From Coriobacteriia bacterium (GTDB lineage: Bacteria > Actinomycetota > Coriobacteriia > Coriobacteriales > RUG033), in assembly GCA_015655215.1 (NCBI GenBank), contig JAATFL010000008.1, forward strand, positions 1-64,000: a stretch of 64,000 bases of DNA. The letters are read 5' to 3'. Under the pieces are notes generated by a model. The model was not told where the DNA came from. It was given only the letters and a program-made list of their open reading frames with translations, and ran no database searches. Below are positions 53,964-62,740 of this stretch, piece after piece. The position numbers and the translations under genes are program-made. Numbering within the stretch: the first letter of the stretch is position 1; each line of letters begins with the position of its first letter.

Positions 53964-54434
53964 ATGTCCGAGATAGAGGGCACGCCACTCGTGGGCATCA
54001 TCATGGGCTCGAAGAGCGACATGCCCACCATGGAAGGCTGCACCCAGCAGCTCGATGCGCTGGGTGTGCCATATGAGCTCATCATCGCGAGCGCCCATCG
54101 CAATCCCGCGAAGGTGCACGAGTGGGCCGAGGGTGCGGCAGACCGTGGTATCAAGGTCATCATCGCGGCTGCCGGTAAGGCGGCGCATCTCGGTGGCGTC
54201 GTGGCGGCCTTCACACCCCTGCCCGTGATCGCCGTGCCTATGAAGACAAGTGACCTGGGGGGTTTGGATTCGCTGCTCTCGATGGTCCAGATGCCGACGG
54301 GGGTGCCCGTGGCGACCGTGGCCATCAACGGTTCGAAGAACGCCGGGATCCTCGCCTGTCAGATGCTGGGCACGTCGTTGCCGGCGTACCGGCAGAAGAT
54401 CATCGACCTCAAGCGGGCGATGGCTCAGGACTGA
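53964..54434 (+). CDS. purE: N5-carboxyaminoimidazole ribonucleotide mutase
   Basis: 156 residues from the ATG at 53964 (a TTG one codon earlier is not needed; AAGGAGG is eight bases upstream). [33 protein letters not shown] and [18 protein letters not shown] followed by PVIAVPM are the class I PurE signatures. It makes CAIR in purine synthesis. Separate from purD (44638) and purA. Confidence 0.96.
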   Translation: MSEIEGTPLVGIIMGSKSDMPTMEGCTQQLDALGVPYELIIASAHRNPAKVHEWAEGAADRGIKVIIAAAGKAAHLGGVVAAFTPLPVIAVPMKTSDLGGLDSLLSMVQMPTGVPVATVAINGSKNAGILACQMLGTSLPAYRQKIIDLKRAMAQD

Positions 54435-54554
54435 TGCGAGCGCTCACGTGTCCTCGATGCGGTTGGTCTTCCTGCCACACCGAAGCCTTGCCCTCTCCTG
54501 CACTCCCTGTCCCGAACGTGGCGTTTCGACCCATCATACGAAGGGAATCACCTC

Positions 54555-54998
54555 ATGAACCGCAACGAGCTCAACGAAGGAATCAAGACCGCCCTCAAGG
54601 CACATGACAAGGTGCGTCTCATGACCCTGCGCGGTGTCTTGGGGGAGGTCAAGAACCTCGAGGTCGACAAACATGCCGAGGCATCCGAGCAGGAAGTCAA
54701 CGACATGGTGAAGCGCGTGCTGAAGCAGACCGGCCAGACGCTTGAGATGTCGCGTAAAGCTGGTGACAACCCCGACCGCACGGCCGAGTTCGAGCGGCGT
54801 GTCTCCATCCTGGAAGGGTGTTTGCCGCAACAGGTGGAAGGCGACGCGCTCAAGGCGCTCGTCACCTGGGCCATCGCCGAAACCGGGGCCGTCTCCAAGC
54901 GCGACATAGGCAAGGTCATGGGTGCGGTAGGTACCAGGACCGGCGGCAACTTCGACAAGGCGGCGGCGGCCAAGATGGCCGGTGCAGAACTGGCGTAG
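54555..54998 (+). CDS. GatB/YqeY domain protein
   Basis: 147 residues. VRLMTLRGVLGEVKNLEVDK, FERRVSILEGCLPQQ and the end KRDIGKVMGAVGTRTGGNFD are YqeY hallmarks. YqeY-like proteins resemble the C-terminal tRNA-binding part of GatB; their role is not settled. Short genes follow in the same direction. Confidence 0.9.
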   Translation: MNRNELNEGIKTALKAHDKVRLMTLRGVLGEVKNLEVDKHAEASEQEVNDMVKRVLKQTGQTLEMSRKAGDNPDRTAEFERRVSILEGCLPQQVEGDALKALVTWAIAETGAVSKRDIGKVMGAVGTRTGGNFDKAAAAKMAGAELA

Positions 54999-55076
54999 CC
55001 CGACGGGGAGATGTGGTCCGTGTCGACTCAGGCAGAGGGTACTGCAGTACCCTCACGGATAAGGAGCACGAATCCT

Positions 55077-55559
55077 ATGCGCAACCTGCCGGCAAAACGG
55101 CTCGATCCCCGCATCGTCAGCGTCTGGCGCATCTCAGAGGCCCTCAGCAGCCTCATCGGTGCGGGCGTCCTCATCGGCATCTTCGCCATTCTGTGGAGAG
55201 CCGATGTGCTCGGGACGTCCTGGTTCGTCGGCGCCATCGTGGTAGCCGTGGCGCTCGCGGTCGTCGACGTCGCCATCGTTCCTCGCGTCCGATACATCCG
55301 TTGGCACTACGAGGTCACCGAGGAGGAGGTCGACCTCCTCGAGGGCATCATCGTCCACAAGCATACCGTGATCCCACTCGTGCGCGTACAGCATGTGGAC
55401 ACGAAGCAGGGTCCCATCGCACGGGCGTTCGGCTTGGCCGCGGTCACGGTGGCGACGGCGGCTGGTGAGCATGAGGTACCCGGTCTTCCGGTCGAGGAGG
55501 CCGACGGTCTCCGCGACCGCGTGGCGACCTTGGCGGCCCTGGCCCGGGAGGATTCGTAG
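55077..55559 (+). CDS. Small bacterial PH-domain membrane protein (YdbS-like)
   Basis: 160 residues from the ATG at 55077 with AAGGAG ten bases upstream; the frame is open earlier (55011) without a site. Two membrane helices (about 20-65) precede a bPH_2 domain (EVTEEEVDLLEGIIVHKHTV, RVQHVDTKQGPIARAFGL). It lies directly against the next gene (stop TAG then ATG), forming the typical YdbS/YdbT pair, whose role is unknown. Confidence 0.85.
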   Translation: MRNLPAKRLDPRIVSVWRISEALSSLIGAGVLIGIFAILWRADVLGTSWFVGAIVVAVALAVVDVAIVPRVRYIRWHYEVTEEEVDLLEGIIVHKHTVIPLVRVQHVDTKQGPIARAFGLAAVTVATAAGEHEVPGLPVEEADGLRDRVATLAALAREDS

Positions 55560-57284
55560 ATGAGCGCCATAGCTCCAGGTCCACACCATGTGCATAAGGC
55601 CTACATCATGTTCAAGGCCATCGAGAACCTCAGGCAGCTGCTCGTCCCCATCGTCGTCTCGCTGTTTCCCCTGCTCAACCTCAACGACTCGTCTCTGCCC
55701 GTGCCGGTGCTGATCGCCCTTGTGGTCGCGGTGTTCGTGGCGATCGACGTGACGGTGTCCGTCGTCTCATACCAACGATTCACGTGGGAGCTCACCTCTT
55801 CCGAGTTGCACATCAAGAAGGGCATCTTCAACAAGAAGCACGAGCACATCCCCTTCATGCGCGTCTACGCCGTCAACGCGACGGCAAACGTGCTCGAACG
55901 CCTGCTGGGACTGGTCACGCTCACGGTGGATACCGCATCGGGCAGTCAGGGAGGGGGGCACATCAAGGCACTTACGCTCGGCGAGTACGAGGCGCTGCGA
56001 TCGGAGATGTTCGACCGCAAACGGCGGTTGGTGGGCGAAGGTGCGATGGGGAGCGCCCCCGTCTTGCCTGCGACGCGATCTGCGCAGTTGGAGAGGCATG
56101 TGGCGCAGTTCGAGGGCACTGCCGATGAGGGCGTTGGAGGTGGCATGGCCAAGGGGCTCTCCCGTGCGCGGACCGAGATGGACGGCTCCTCGGGAAGCCT
56201 GCGCGGGATGTTTGGCGGCGACTTCACCGATGATGCGGCAATCGGGTTCGAACGTACGCTCACCGGCAAGCAACTCCTGCTCAAGGGACTCTCGGGTTCG
56301 AACGTCTTGCTGCCGTTGCTCATCACGATGGGGTTCATCTCGCAGTTCTCAAGATATCTGCCCGACTCCGTCAAGCAGCAGGCGGCCGATGCCGTTGAAC
56401 TCGCAGGCGCTCAGCTTCTTGCGGCCGGTGCGGTCCTGATCGTTCTCACGCTGATGCTCGTCCTCCTCGTCAGTTGGGTCTTTGGCGTCATCTCGTCCAC
56501 GCTTACGTACGGCGGCTTCGTCGTGCGTCGACGAGGGGGCCGCATCGAGGTCGAGCGCGGGCTGCTCTCGCGCTACTCCTCCGGGGTTTCGGTGGTGCGC
56601 GTGCAGGCGGTGCGCATACACCAGGGATTCCTGAGCCGTCTGATCGGCTACGCCGAGGTGTCGCTCGTGACGGCGAGCGAGGGGAACCATCGTGCCGATG
56701 CCGTGGCCGGATCGCTCGTGGTGCATCCGTTCATCCGTCGCAAGGAGGCGCGTGCGTTTGTCGACGAGCTTCTGCCTGGCTACGATGCGGCACCCGAGAG
56801 GCTTGGCGGCTTGCCGCCGGTCGCGGTTCGAAGGTCGTTCAACCGCTTCGCACTGTGGCCAGGACTCGTGCTCGCCCTCGTCGCGGCTGGAGCGTCGCTG
56901 CTCCTTCCCGCTTCGACGGTGCCTGTCGACGTGCGTTTGGGGAGGGCCATCGTGGGGCTGGCGCTCGTCGTCTGTCTTGCCATGGCGGTGGCGTATGCGG
57001 TGCTGTGGTATCGTCACGCCGGCTTTGCGCACAACGCGGGCTTCGTCGTCCTGCAACATGGTGGATGGGGCGTCACGCGCACCATCGCACCGCGCTCGCG
57101 CATCCAGTGGGTGCGCACGAGCGAGACGCCGTTTCAAGAGCGTGTCAAGGTGGCCACCATCAAAATCGCACTGCTTGCCAGCCCGCCAGGGGTTAGAGTG
57201 TCATTGCGCGATCTTCCCGTGGAGCAGGCGAAGGTGATTCTCGACTGGGCGCGCCCGCGTGCGCTTGACGGCAGTGCGGCATGA
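55560..57284 (+). CDS. Large bacterial PH-domain membrane protein (YdbT-like)
   Basis: 574 residues, starting at the base after the previous stop with GGGAGG upstream. Three bPH_2 copies (about 75-165, 320-400, 480-570) alternate with membrane helices, as in YdbT. RVYAVNATANVLERLLGLVT, RVQAVRIHQGFLSRLIGYAE and RIQWVRTSETPFQERVKV open similar strands of the three copies. In the 160-205 range there is a low-complexity insert. Function unknown. Confidence 0.85.
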   Translation: MSAIAPGPHHVHKAYIMFKAIENLRQLLVPIVVSLFPLLNLNDSSLPVPVLIALVVAVFVAIDVTVSVVSYQRFTWELTSSELHIKKGIFNKKHEHIPFMRVYAVNATANVLERLLGLVTLTVDTASGSQGGGHIKALTLGEYEALRSEMFDRKRRLVGEGAMGSAPVLPATRSAQLERHVAQFEGTADEGVGGGMAKGLSRARTEMDGSSGSLRGMFGGDFTDDAAIGFERTLTGKQLLLKGLSGSNVLLPLLITMGFISQFSRYLPDSVKQQAADAVELAGAQLLAAGAVLIVLTLMLVLLVSWVFGVISSTLTYGGFVVRRRGGRIEVERGLLSRYSSGVSVVRVQAVRIHQGFLSRLIGYAEVSLVTASEGNHRADAVAGSLVVHPFIRRKEARAFVDELLPGYDAAPERLGGLPPVAVRRSFNRFALWPGLVLALVAAGASLLLPASTVPVDVRLGRAIVGLALVVCLAMAVAYAVLWYRHAGFAHNAGFVVLQHGGWGVTRTIAPRSRIQWVRTSETPFQERVKVATIKIALLASPPGVRVSLRDLPVEQAKVILDWARPRALDGSAA

Positions 57285-57343
57285 TGGTCCATGGGAAGGC
57301 ACGGGAGAACCAAGGTTCGACCATGTCGAGGATGGAGGCTTTC

Positions 57344-58291
57344 ATGTGTCGCACGGGGAGGAGACCTCACAAGGGCCTCTTGATCGTCATCGTCGTGGCC
57401 CTGGTGTTGCTTGCAGGGTCTGTCGCGCTCAGGGTGACAATGGTCCCTGCATGTAGCAGCTCGTCTGCATCGGACGCTGCGACGACGGTCGAGCAGAGGG
57501 CTTCCCTCAACGATTACAGTTGGGATGAGCTTTCACGGCTGTCGTCCATGATCGCCGCGGCCGATGGCGATGATGGGGCCCTGCAGGTGGAGAGGGACTA
57601 CAACCTGGTGGACTCAAGCGGCCATCTGACCGGTGCCACCAAGGACTTCACCCTTTCCGACGGCACGGCCGTCAGCGTGCAGATCGCCGGCTTCCGCCAT
57701 GACACGAGATCGGATGGTTCCGGCATGGCCGGGATCACGTTCATCTTCACGGACTGTATCGCCAGCCGCCCGATGTGCACCCGTGCCGACAACGCGGGGG
57801 GCTGGAGATCGTCGGCGATGCGCGCCTACCTTAACTCCGGGATGCTGGAGGAACTGCCCTCCGACCTTCGGGAGGAGATCGCCGCGGTGGACAAGCGCAC
57901 GAACAACGTCGGCGAGACGGATGACGTTTCCCTGGTCTCCACGACTTCCGACAAGCTATGGCTGTTCTCGTTCGTTGAGGTGACCGGTGATGTCGATTCG
58001 TGGTGGGAGACGGGTCGCCAGCCCTACGCCGACGTCTTGGACGCGGAGGGTACGCAATACCAACTCTTCTCTGAGGCCGGCGTGGCCTGCTCCTCGGGCA
58101 ACGCGGAGAGCGCGATGGGCTACGGCGTGCTCGTGAAATCCTTCGATGGGCAGGCGTGCTGGTGGTGGGAACGTTCAGCTGACGATGACGACAGCAGCAG
58201 GTTCAACGGCATCAACGGCGAGGGGGAACCCAACGTTCACGGCGACGATGCCGACGACGCGACCGGTGTGGTCCCCGGCTTCTGCCTATGA
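57344..58291 (+). CDS. DUF6273-like protein with N-terminal membrane anchor
   Basis: 315 residues from the ATG at 57344, where GGAGG is five bases upstream; earlier in-frame starts at 57281 (overlapping the previous stop as ATGA) and 57323 remain possible. A single hydrophobic helix (about 12-30) ends near VPACSS, so it is secreted-anchored. The outer part has GGWRSSAMRAYLNSGMLEEL, TTSDKLWLFSFVEVTG and GTQYQLFSEAGVACSSG, characteristic of DUF6273, seen in gut Firmicutes and Coriobacteriia surface proteins. Function unknown. Confidence 0.75.
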   Translation: MCRTGRRPHKGLLIVIVVALVLLAGSVALRVTMVPACSSSSASDAATTVEQRASLNDYSWDELSRLSSMIAAADGDDGALQVERDYNLVDSSGHLTGATKDFTLSDGTAVSVQIAGFRHDTRSDGSGMAGITFIFTDCIASRPMCTRADNAGGWRSSAMRAYLNSGMLEELPSDLREEIAAVDKRTNNVGETDDVSLVSTTSDKLWLFSFVEVTGDVDSWWETGRQPYADVLDAEGTQYQLFSEAGVACSSGNAESAMGYGVLVKSFDGQACWWWERSADDDDSSRFNGINGEGEPNVHGDDADDATGVVPGFCL

Positions 58292-58403
58292 CCGTTTTGT
58301 CATCGCACGGTCATCGGTGCCACCATGCGTTGCGGTATACCGTGCTGAGTGTGCGGAACGTCAACCTAGACCGATCTGCCGGTTACCATCGAGAGGAGTT
58401 GCC

Positions 58404-58613
58404 ATGGAAGACGAGATCCTAAAGGTCGAGGGCATGAAATGTCATTCCTGCGAGAAGAAGACCGAGATGGCTCTGACCGACCTGGTCGGCGTCACGAGTG
58501 CCACGGCCGACTACGAGGCCGGCACCGTCGAGGTCACCTACGATCCCAGTCTCGTCGATCACGATGCCGTGGTCAACGTCATCGAGGACACCGGTTTCGA
58601 GGTCGTCGCGTAG
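58404..58613 (+). CDS. Heavy-metal-associated (HMA) domain protein
   Basis: 69 residues, GAGAGGAG before the ATG at 58404. The HMA motif GMKCHSC (Cys13, Cys16) is intact and the ferredoxin-like fold fits. It likely carries Cu(I) or another soft metal in the cytosol. No metal-transporting P-type ATPase is near, so its partner is elsewhere. Confidence 0.9.
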   Translation: MEDEILKVEGMKCHSCEKKTEMALTDLVGVTSATADYEAGTVEVTYDPSLVDHDAVVNVIEDTGFEVVA

Positions 58614-59023
58614 CAGCCGTGTCGCGAGAACCCGTGAGTCGATCGCACCTGTGCAGATGCTCGCCTCGTTTCCTTGTCGCAAGCGCCCACATCGCATCGT
58701 CATCGCCCGTTTGGCGACGGTAAACGTATCCGCGTGTCGACGTTTTGCGCTCAGGTTGCCGTATCGATTGGTCACCGCGCTATAGTTAGTAACATAGCAC
58801 GCTGCTCCTTCAAACCATCTCGTCGAGAGGTCTGCATGTCTCAGTACCACCATCGTACCGATGTTGTCCCGGGGAACAAGATTGGTCCATCGCTTGGGGT
58901 GATGCGCGTATGCCATCCCTCGGCTTCCGATACGCCTCGGCATGGCTCGAGTCCGTTCCGAGAACCGGTGCGTCATCTCCGCACCTCCCCATCCACCATT
59001 GACCTAGGCTGGTCGAGACTTCT
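58614..59023 (+). promoter_or_regulatory. Intergenic region with a candidate promoter (TATAGT)
   Basis: 410 bases without a gene. TATAGT (58781-58786) with TTGCCG (58756-58761) 19 bases upstream may be a promoter for the CorC-like gene, leaving a leader of about 230 bases. No structured RNA recognised in it. Confidence 0.35.
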
Positions 59024-60391
59024 GTGGACATAGCGTTCAGCATCCTGCTCACCTTCATCCTCGTCCTCATCAACGGCTATTTCTCCATGTCGGAGATGGC
59101 CCTCATCTCGGTGCGCCGCACGGCGTTGCAGCAAGATGCCGACGAGGGTGACAAGAAGGCACAGGCCGCGCTCGACATCTCGGCGGACAGCGATCGCCTT
59201 CTCTCCGCCATCCAGGTGTTCATCACGCTTGTGGGATTTGGCGCCGCAGCAGCGGCCACCAACACGCTCTCCCAGCCGCTCGCCGTCTGGCTTTCCGGCT
59301 TTGGCCTCGCATGGCTCTCGACCATCGCGTCGGGCCTCGCCGTCGTCCTCGTGACCTTGCTCGTCTCCTATGTGACGCTCATCTTCGGCGAGCTCGTACC
59401 CAAGCGCATCGCCTTGGCCGATGCGGAAGGCGTCTCCAAGAAGGTGGCACATCCGCTCGCCGTCGCCGAAAAGGTCGCGGCTCCGGTCGTGGCTTTTCTC
59501 GCCCACTCCACGAACGGCGTCGCGAGGCTGCTGGGCATCAAGTCGGCAGGGGATCGCCAGACCGTTTCAGAGGACGACATCAAGTACCTCGTCTCCGAAC
59601 AGGATTCGCTGCTCGACGAGGAAAAGCGAATGATACACGAGATATTCGACCTCGGCGATACCATCGCCCGCGAAGTGATGGTGCCGCGCGTCGACCTCAA
59701 GCTCATCGAGGATGATGCCACCGTGCGTGAGACCATCGAGCACATGCGCGGCACGGGCTGCTCGCGACTCCCGGTGTTTCACGATTCGCCTGACCGCATC
59801 ATCGGCGTGGCGATGGTCAAGGACCTGCTCGTGCCGCTCATGGACGGCAAGGACGGTGCCTCCATCACCGACTACATGCGCGACCCGGTCTTCGTCCCCG
59901 ACACCAAGGATCTCCTGCCCCTGCTCGGCGAGATGCAAACGTCCCATCAACGAATGGTCATCGTTGTTGACGAGTACGGTGGTACCGCTGGCATAATCAC
60001 CGTAGAGGATATCGTCGAGGAGATCGTGGGCGAACTGGCCGACGAATACGACCCCGACAACAAGTTCCTCACGCAACTGTCCGACCGCGAGTGGCTCGTG
60101 GATGGAAGGTTTCCCATCGACGACTCCCTCGAGCGTGGTTGGCCGGTAAAGGAGTCCGAGGACTATGAGACGATCGCGGGCTGGCTGCTCGATACGATCG
60201 ACTACGTTCCTCGGGCGGGTGACGAGTTCACCATCGAGGGATACGTCTTCAAGGTGCAGTCCATGCGCCGCCGCCGCGTCGCCCTCATCCGCGTGAGTGC
60301 GCCGGACACCCTCTCTGCGAACGTGGATGACGTGTCGTCTGGCGAGACCGATGACGTCGATGCCGAGAGACCCACGGGCGTAGACCGATAG
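59024..60391 (+). CDS. CorC/HlyC-family membrane protein (DUF21-CBS-CBS-CorC_HlyC)
   Basis: 455 residues beginning at GTG 59024, with only a weak ribosome site. An N-terminal DUF21 domain (three to four helices, 1-190), then two CBS motifs (about 205-330: EVMVPRVDLKLI and RMVIVVDEYGGTAGIITVED), then the CorC_HlyC domain (345-430). Members are Mg2+/Co2+ efflux-related (CorC) and the CBS pair binds nucleotide. EDIVEEIVGELADEYD is a family signature. Full length. Confidence 0.92.
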   Translation: MDIAFSILLTFILVLINGYFSMSEMALISVRRTALQQDADEGDKKAQAALDISADSDRLLSAIQVFITLVGFGAAAAATNTLSQPLAVWLSGFGLAWLSTIASGLAVVLVTLLVSYVTLIFGELVPKRIALADAEGVSKKVAHPLAVAEKVAAPVVAFLAHSTNGVARLLGIKSAGDRQTVSEDDIKYLVSEQDSLLDEEKRMIHEIFDLGDTIAREVMVPRVDLKLIEDDATVRETIEHMRGTGCSRLPVFHDSPDRIIGVAMVKDLLVPLMDGKDGASITDYMRDPVFVPDTKDLLPLLGEMQTSHQRMVIVVDEYGGTAGIITVEDIVEEIVGELADEYDPDNKFLTQLSDREWLVDGRFPIDDSLERGWPVKESEDYETIAGWLLDTIDYVPRAGDEFTIEGYVFKVQSMRRRRVALIRVSAPDTLSANVDDVSSGETDDVDAERPTGVDR

Positions 60392-60530
60392 GCGCACCCG
60401 CATCCGAGGATACGTGCCGCGCGGGCGACGTGAAGCGGATCCATGAGGTCCACGACCTCGATGCCGGGTGACCGGCGTGGTCAGCGAGGGTACGGGTAAG
60501 CGTTCGCAGCGGCTTTGAGGAGGCGGGACG

Positions 60531-62186
60531 ATGGCGACAAGGCATCTATATCGCAGCAACGATGCGATGATAGGCGGCGTATGCGCCGGCATCGCCGACT
60601 ACCTCGGGCTTGACCCGACGATCATCCGCATCATCGCGGTGATCATCCTCATCGCAGGTATTGGCTCACCGATATTGGTCTACCTGGTGCTTTGGTTCAT
60701 CATTCCCCAAAGGCCGCAGGATTTCACCGCATACGTCGATGTGGAACCCGAGGAGGCCAAGCCGTCTCACCGGCGCCGATCGGGTGCGAGTGCACCCGTG
60801 CCGCCTAGAGGTGTTGAGCCCTGTCCTGAGGGTATGTCGGCCGAGGAGTGCGCCAAGGAGCCGCGCCGCGCCGCCGCCTCCGTGGCAAACGCTGAAACGG
60901 CCGATACGGCCGGGTTCACCTCGCGTATCGCCGCTGACGTTCGGCCCGACGACGATTGCGCCCCTGGTGCCGGGTATGCGGCCAGCTACGCACGCGCCTT
61001 CGACCCCACCGCGTCGGCGTCTCAAGACCCCCCTTCCGATAGCGCCGCACGGGGGACGGGCCCCTCCGGGGCACCGGCTTCACGCGGAGTGGTCTTCCTG
61101 GGCATCCTCCTCGTGGCCATCGGGGTGGTGGCTCTCTTCGCACGCACCATCAGCGGCGTCTCGTGGTGGAGCTTCTGGCCCATCGTCATCATCATGGCCG
61201 GATTCTACCGTATGGTTCGAGCCACCCCTTCAAAGGCGTGGAGCATCTCCCACCTCACCTCGGGGATATTCGTCGTGCTCATCGGCGTGTTCCTGCTCAT
61301 GTGCAGCATCGGGAACCTTCCCTGGTCATACATCTCCTGCGTCGTGGCGCTCTGGCCGCTTTTCGTGGTGGCGGCGGGCATCTCCATTCTCGGGTCCGCA
61401 CTCAAGTCGACGGCATGCCGTGTGGTATCGGACCTTCTCCTCATCGGCGTGCTCCTGTTGGGCTTCAACAACTGCTTGAACGAGACCTCCCTGCTCACCA
61501 CCTCCCTTATGGGGCCCTCCGCCGAGCATGCGGTGAACGTCGACGGGCGGGAGCGCGCCACCACCGATGGCCTCGGCTCGTACACGTACTCCAACCTCAT
61601 CGTCAACAGCGGCGGCTCGACGTTCGACGTGGTGGCCACCGACAAGACCGAGGCACGTCTCACCGGCTCGTCGGGGCTGCTCGACGGGGTGAACCTGGAG
61701 TTGACCGACACCGCCACGAGCGTTCCCACGCTCAAGGTCGACTCGGGGATGATGTCGTTCGCATCGAGTTACACGCTCACCCTGCCGGAGTCGGTGCAAT
61801 GGCAAACCGTCACGGTCAACGCCGGTGCCAGTTCCACCACGCTCGACCTGACGGATCTCTCGATAAGCTCGCTCAAGGTGAACGCCGGTGCATCCATGAC
61901 GAATGTGATGTTGGGGGAGCCGGCGCCCAGCGGGTCGTCGGCCACCATCTCCACCGGGGCATCGCAAGTCACCTTCGTGATCCCCGCTGGCGTCTCGGCT
62001 GCCGTCATCTCAAGCGGGCTCGAGGCCGTAACGGCCGATGATGGGTTCAACAGCGGTGTCGATGGGGCGCAGAGGGTCTGGACGACTCCCGAGTACGCGA
62101 CGGCAGTCGCCGCGGGCGAGCCGGTGTGGAACATCGAACTGAGCGGCGGACTGGGTGTGCTCACGCTCGTGAGGTCCACTTCATGA
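60531..62186 (+). CDS. PspC-domain membrane protein with LiaF-like C-terminal domain
   Basis: 551 residues, GAGGAGGCGGG before the ATG. PspC domain (1-65: RSNDAMIGGVCAGIADYLG, then a helix and PQRP). A Pro/Ala-rich linker (75-175) is followed by several membrane helices (180-310). The last 190 residues are a beta-rich 'toast-rack' domain (TYSNLIVNSGGSTFDVVATD, TVTVNAGASSTTLDLTDL) as in LiaF-type envelope stress proteins. Together with the next gene it suggests a phage-shock/cell-envelope stress unit. Confidence 0.82.
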   Translation: MATRHLYRSNDAMIGGVCAGIADYLGLDPTIIRIIAVIILIAGIGSPILVYLVLWFIIPQRPQDFTAYVDVEPEEAKPSHRRRSGASAPVPPRGVEPCPEGMSAEECAKEPRRAAASVANAETADTAGFTSRIAADVRPDDDCAPGAGYAASYARAFDPTASASQDPPSDSAARGTGPSGAPASRGVVFLGILLVAIGVVALFARTISGVSWWSFWPIVIIMAGFYRMVRATPSKAWSISHLTSGIFVVLIGVFLLMCSIGNLPWSYISCVVALWPLFVVAAGISILGSALKSTACRVVSDLLLIGVLLLGFNNCLNETSLLTTSLMGPSAEHAVNVDGRERATTDGLGSYTYSNLIVNSGGSTFDVVATDKTEARLTGSSGLLDGVNLELTDTATSVPTLKVDSGMMSFASSYTLTLPESVQWQTVTVNAGASSTTLDLTDLSISSLKVNAGASMTNVMLGEPAPSGSSATISTGASQVTFVIPAGVSAAVISSGLEAVTADDGFNSGVDGAQRVWTTPEYATAVAAGEPVWNIELSGGLGVLTLVRSTS

Positions 62187-62303
62187 GGGAGAAGGCGGCC
62201 CGGTTGAGCGCGAAGAGCCGCGGGACCATCCAGCGTCGGGTCGGGCATGCGACCATCGTCGTCTTGTCCCACCATAACCGGGTTCTCGTCGAGAGGGATG
62301 GAC

Positions 62304-62723
62304 ATGGCAAAGCGATCCTATAAATCTTCCGAAATCTGGGTTGCGCTCGGTGTCATACTCGTTTTCTCTGGAGTATGGGCGCTTGCAGAGCGGGTCTTCT
62401 CGCCATGGTGGCCCGACTTCTCGGCGCTCATCTCCGCCGCGGCAAACGTCATCTGGCCCGTTGTGATCATCGTCGCCGGCATTCTCGTCATCTATGCTGC
62501 TTGCACCGGACGGTTTGCCGCCATCAACGGGATGCGCCTTTACCGTTCGCGCAACAATCGCAAGATCGCGGGCGTCTGTGGTGGCTTGGCTGAGTACTTC
62601 TCCCTCGATCCCGTGCTGATGCGCGTCATCTGGATCGTCCTGTTGTTCGCCACTGCGGGGACGATGATAGCGATCTACCTGCTCTGTTGGGTTATCATTC
62701 CCGAAGGGCCTCGGACGGCATAG
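62304..62723 (+). CDS. PspC-domain protein with two extra membrane helices
   Basis: 139 residues from the ATG at 62304; GAGAGGG fits it better than the ATG at 62298. Two N-terminal helices (10-75) precede a PspC domain (80-139: SRNNRKIAGVCGGLAEYFSL, VIWIVLLFATAGTM, WVIIPEGP). Same strand as the larger PspC protein; the 117-base gap has only a promoter-free linker. Confidence 0.85.
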   Translation: MAKRSYKSSEIWVALGVILVFSGVWALAERVFSPWWPDFSALISAAANVIWPVVIIVAGILVIYAACTGRFAAINGMRLYRSRNNRKIAGVCGGLAEYFSLDPVLMRVIWIVLLFATAGTMIAIYLLCWVIIPEGPRTA

Positions 62724-62740
62724 CGATTGGAAGGGCGTTC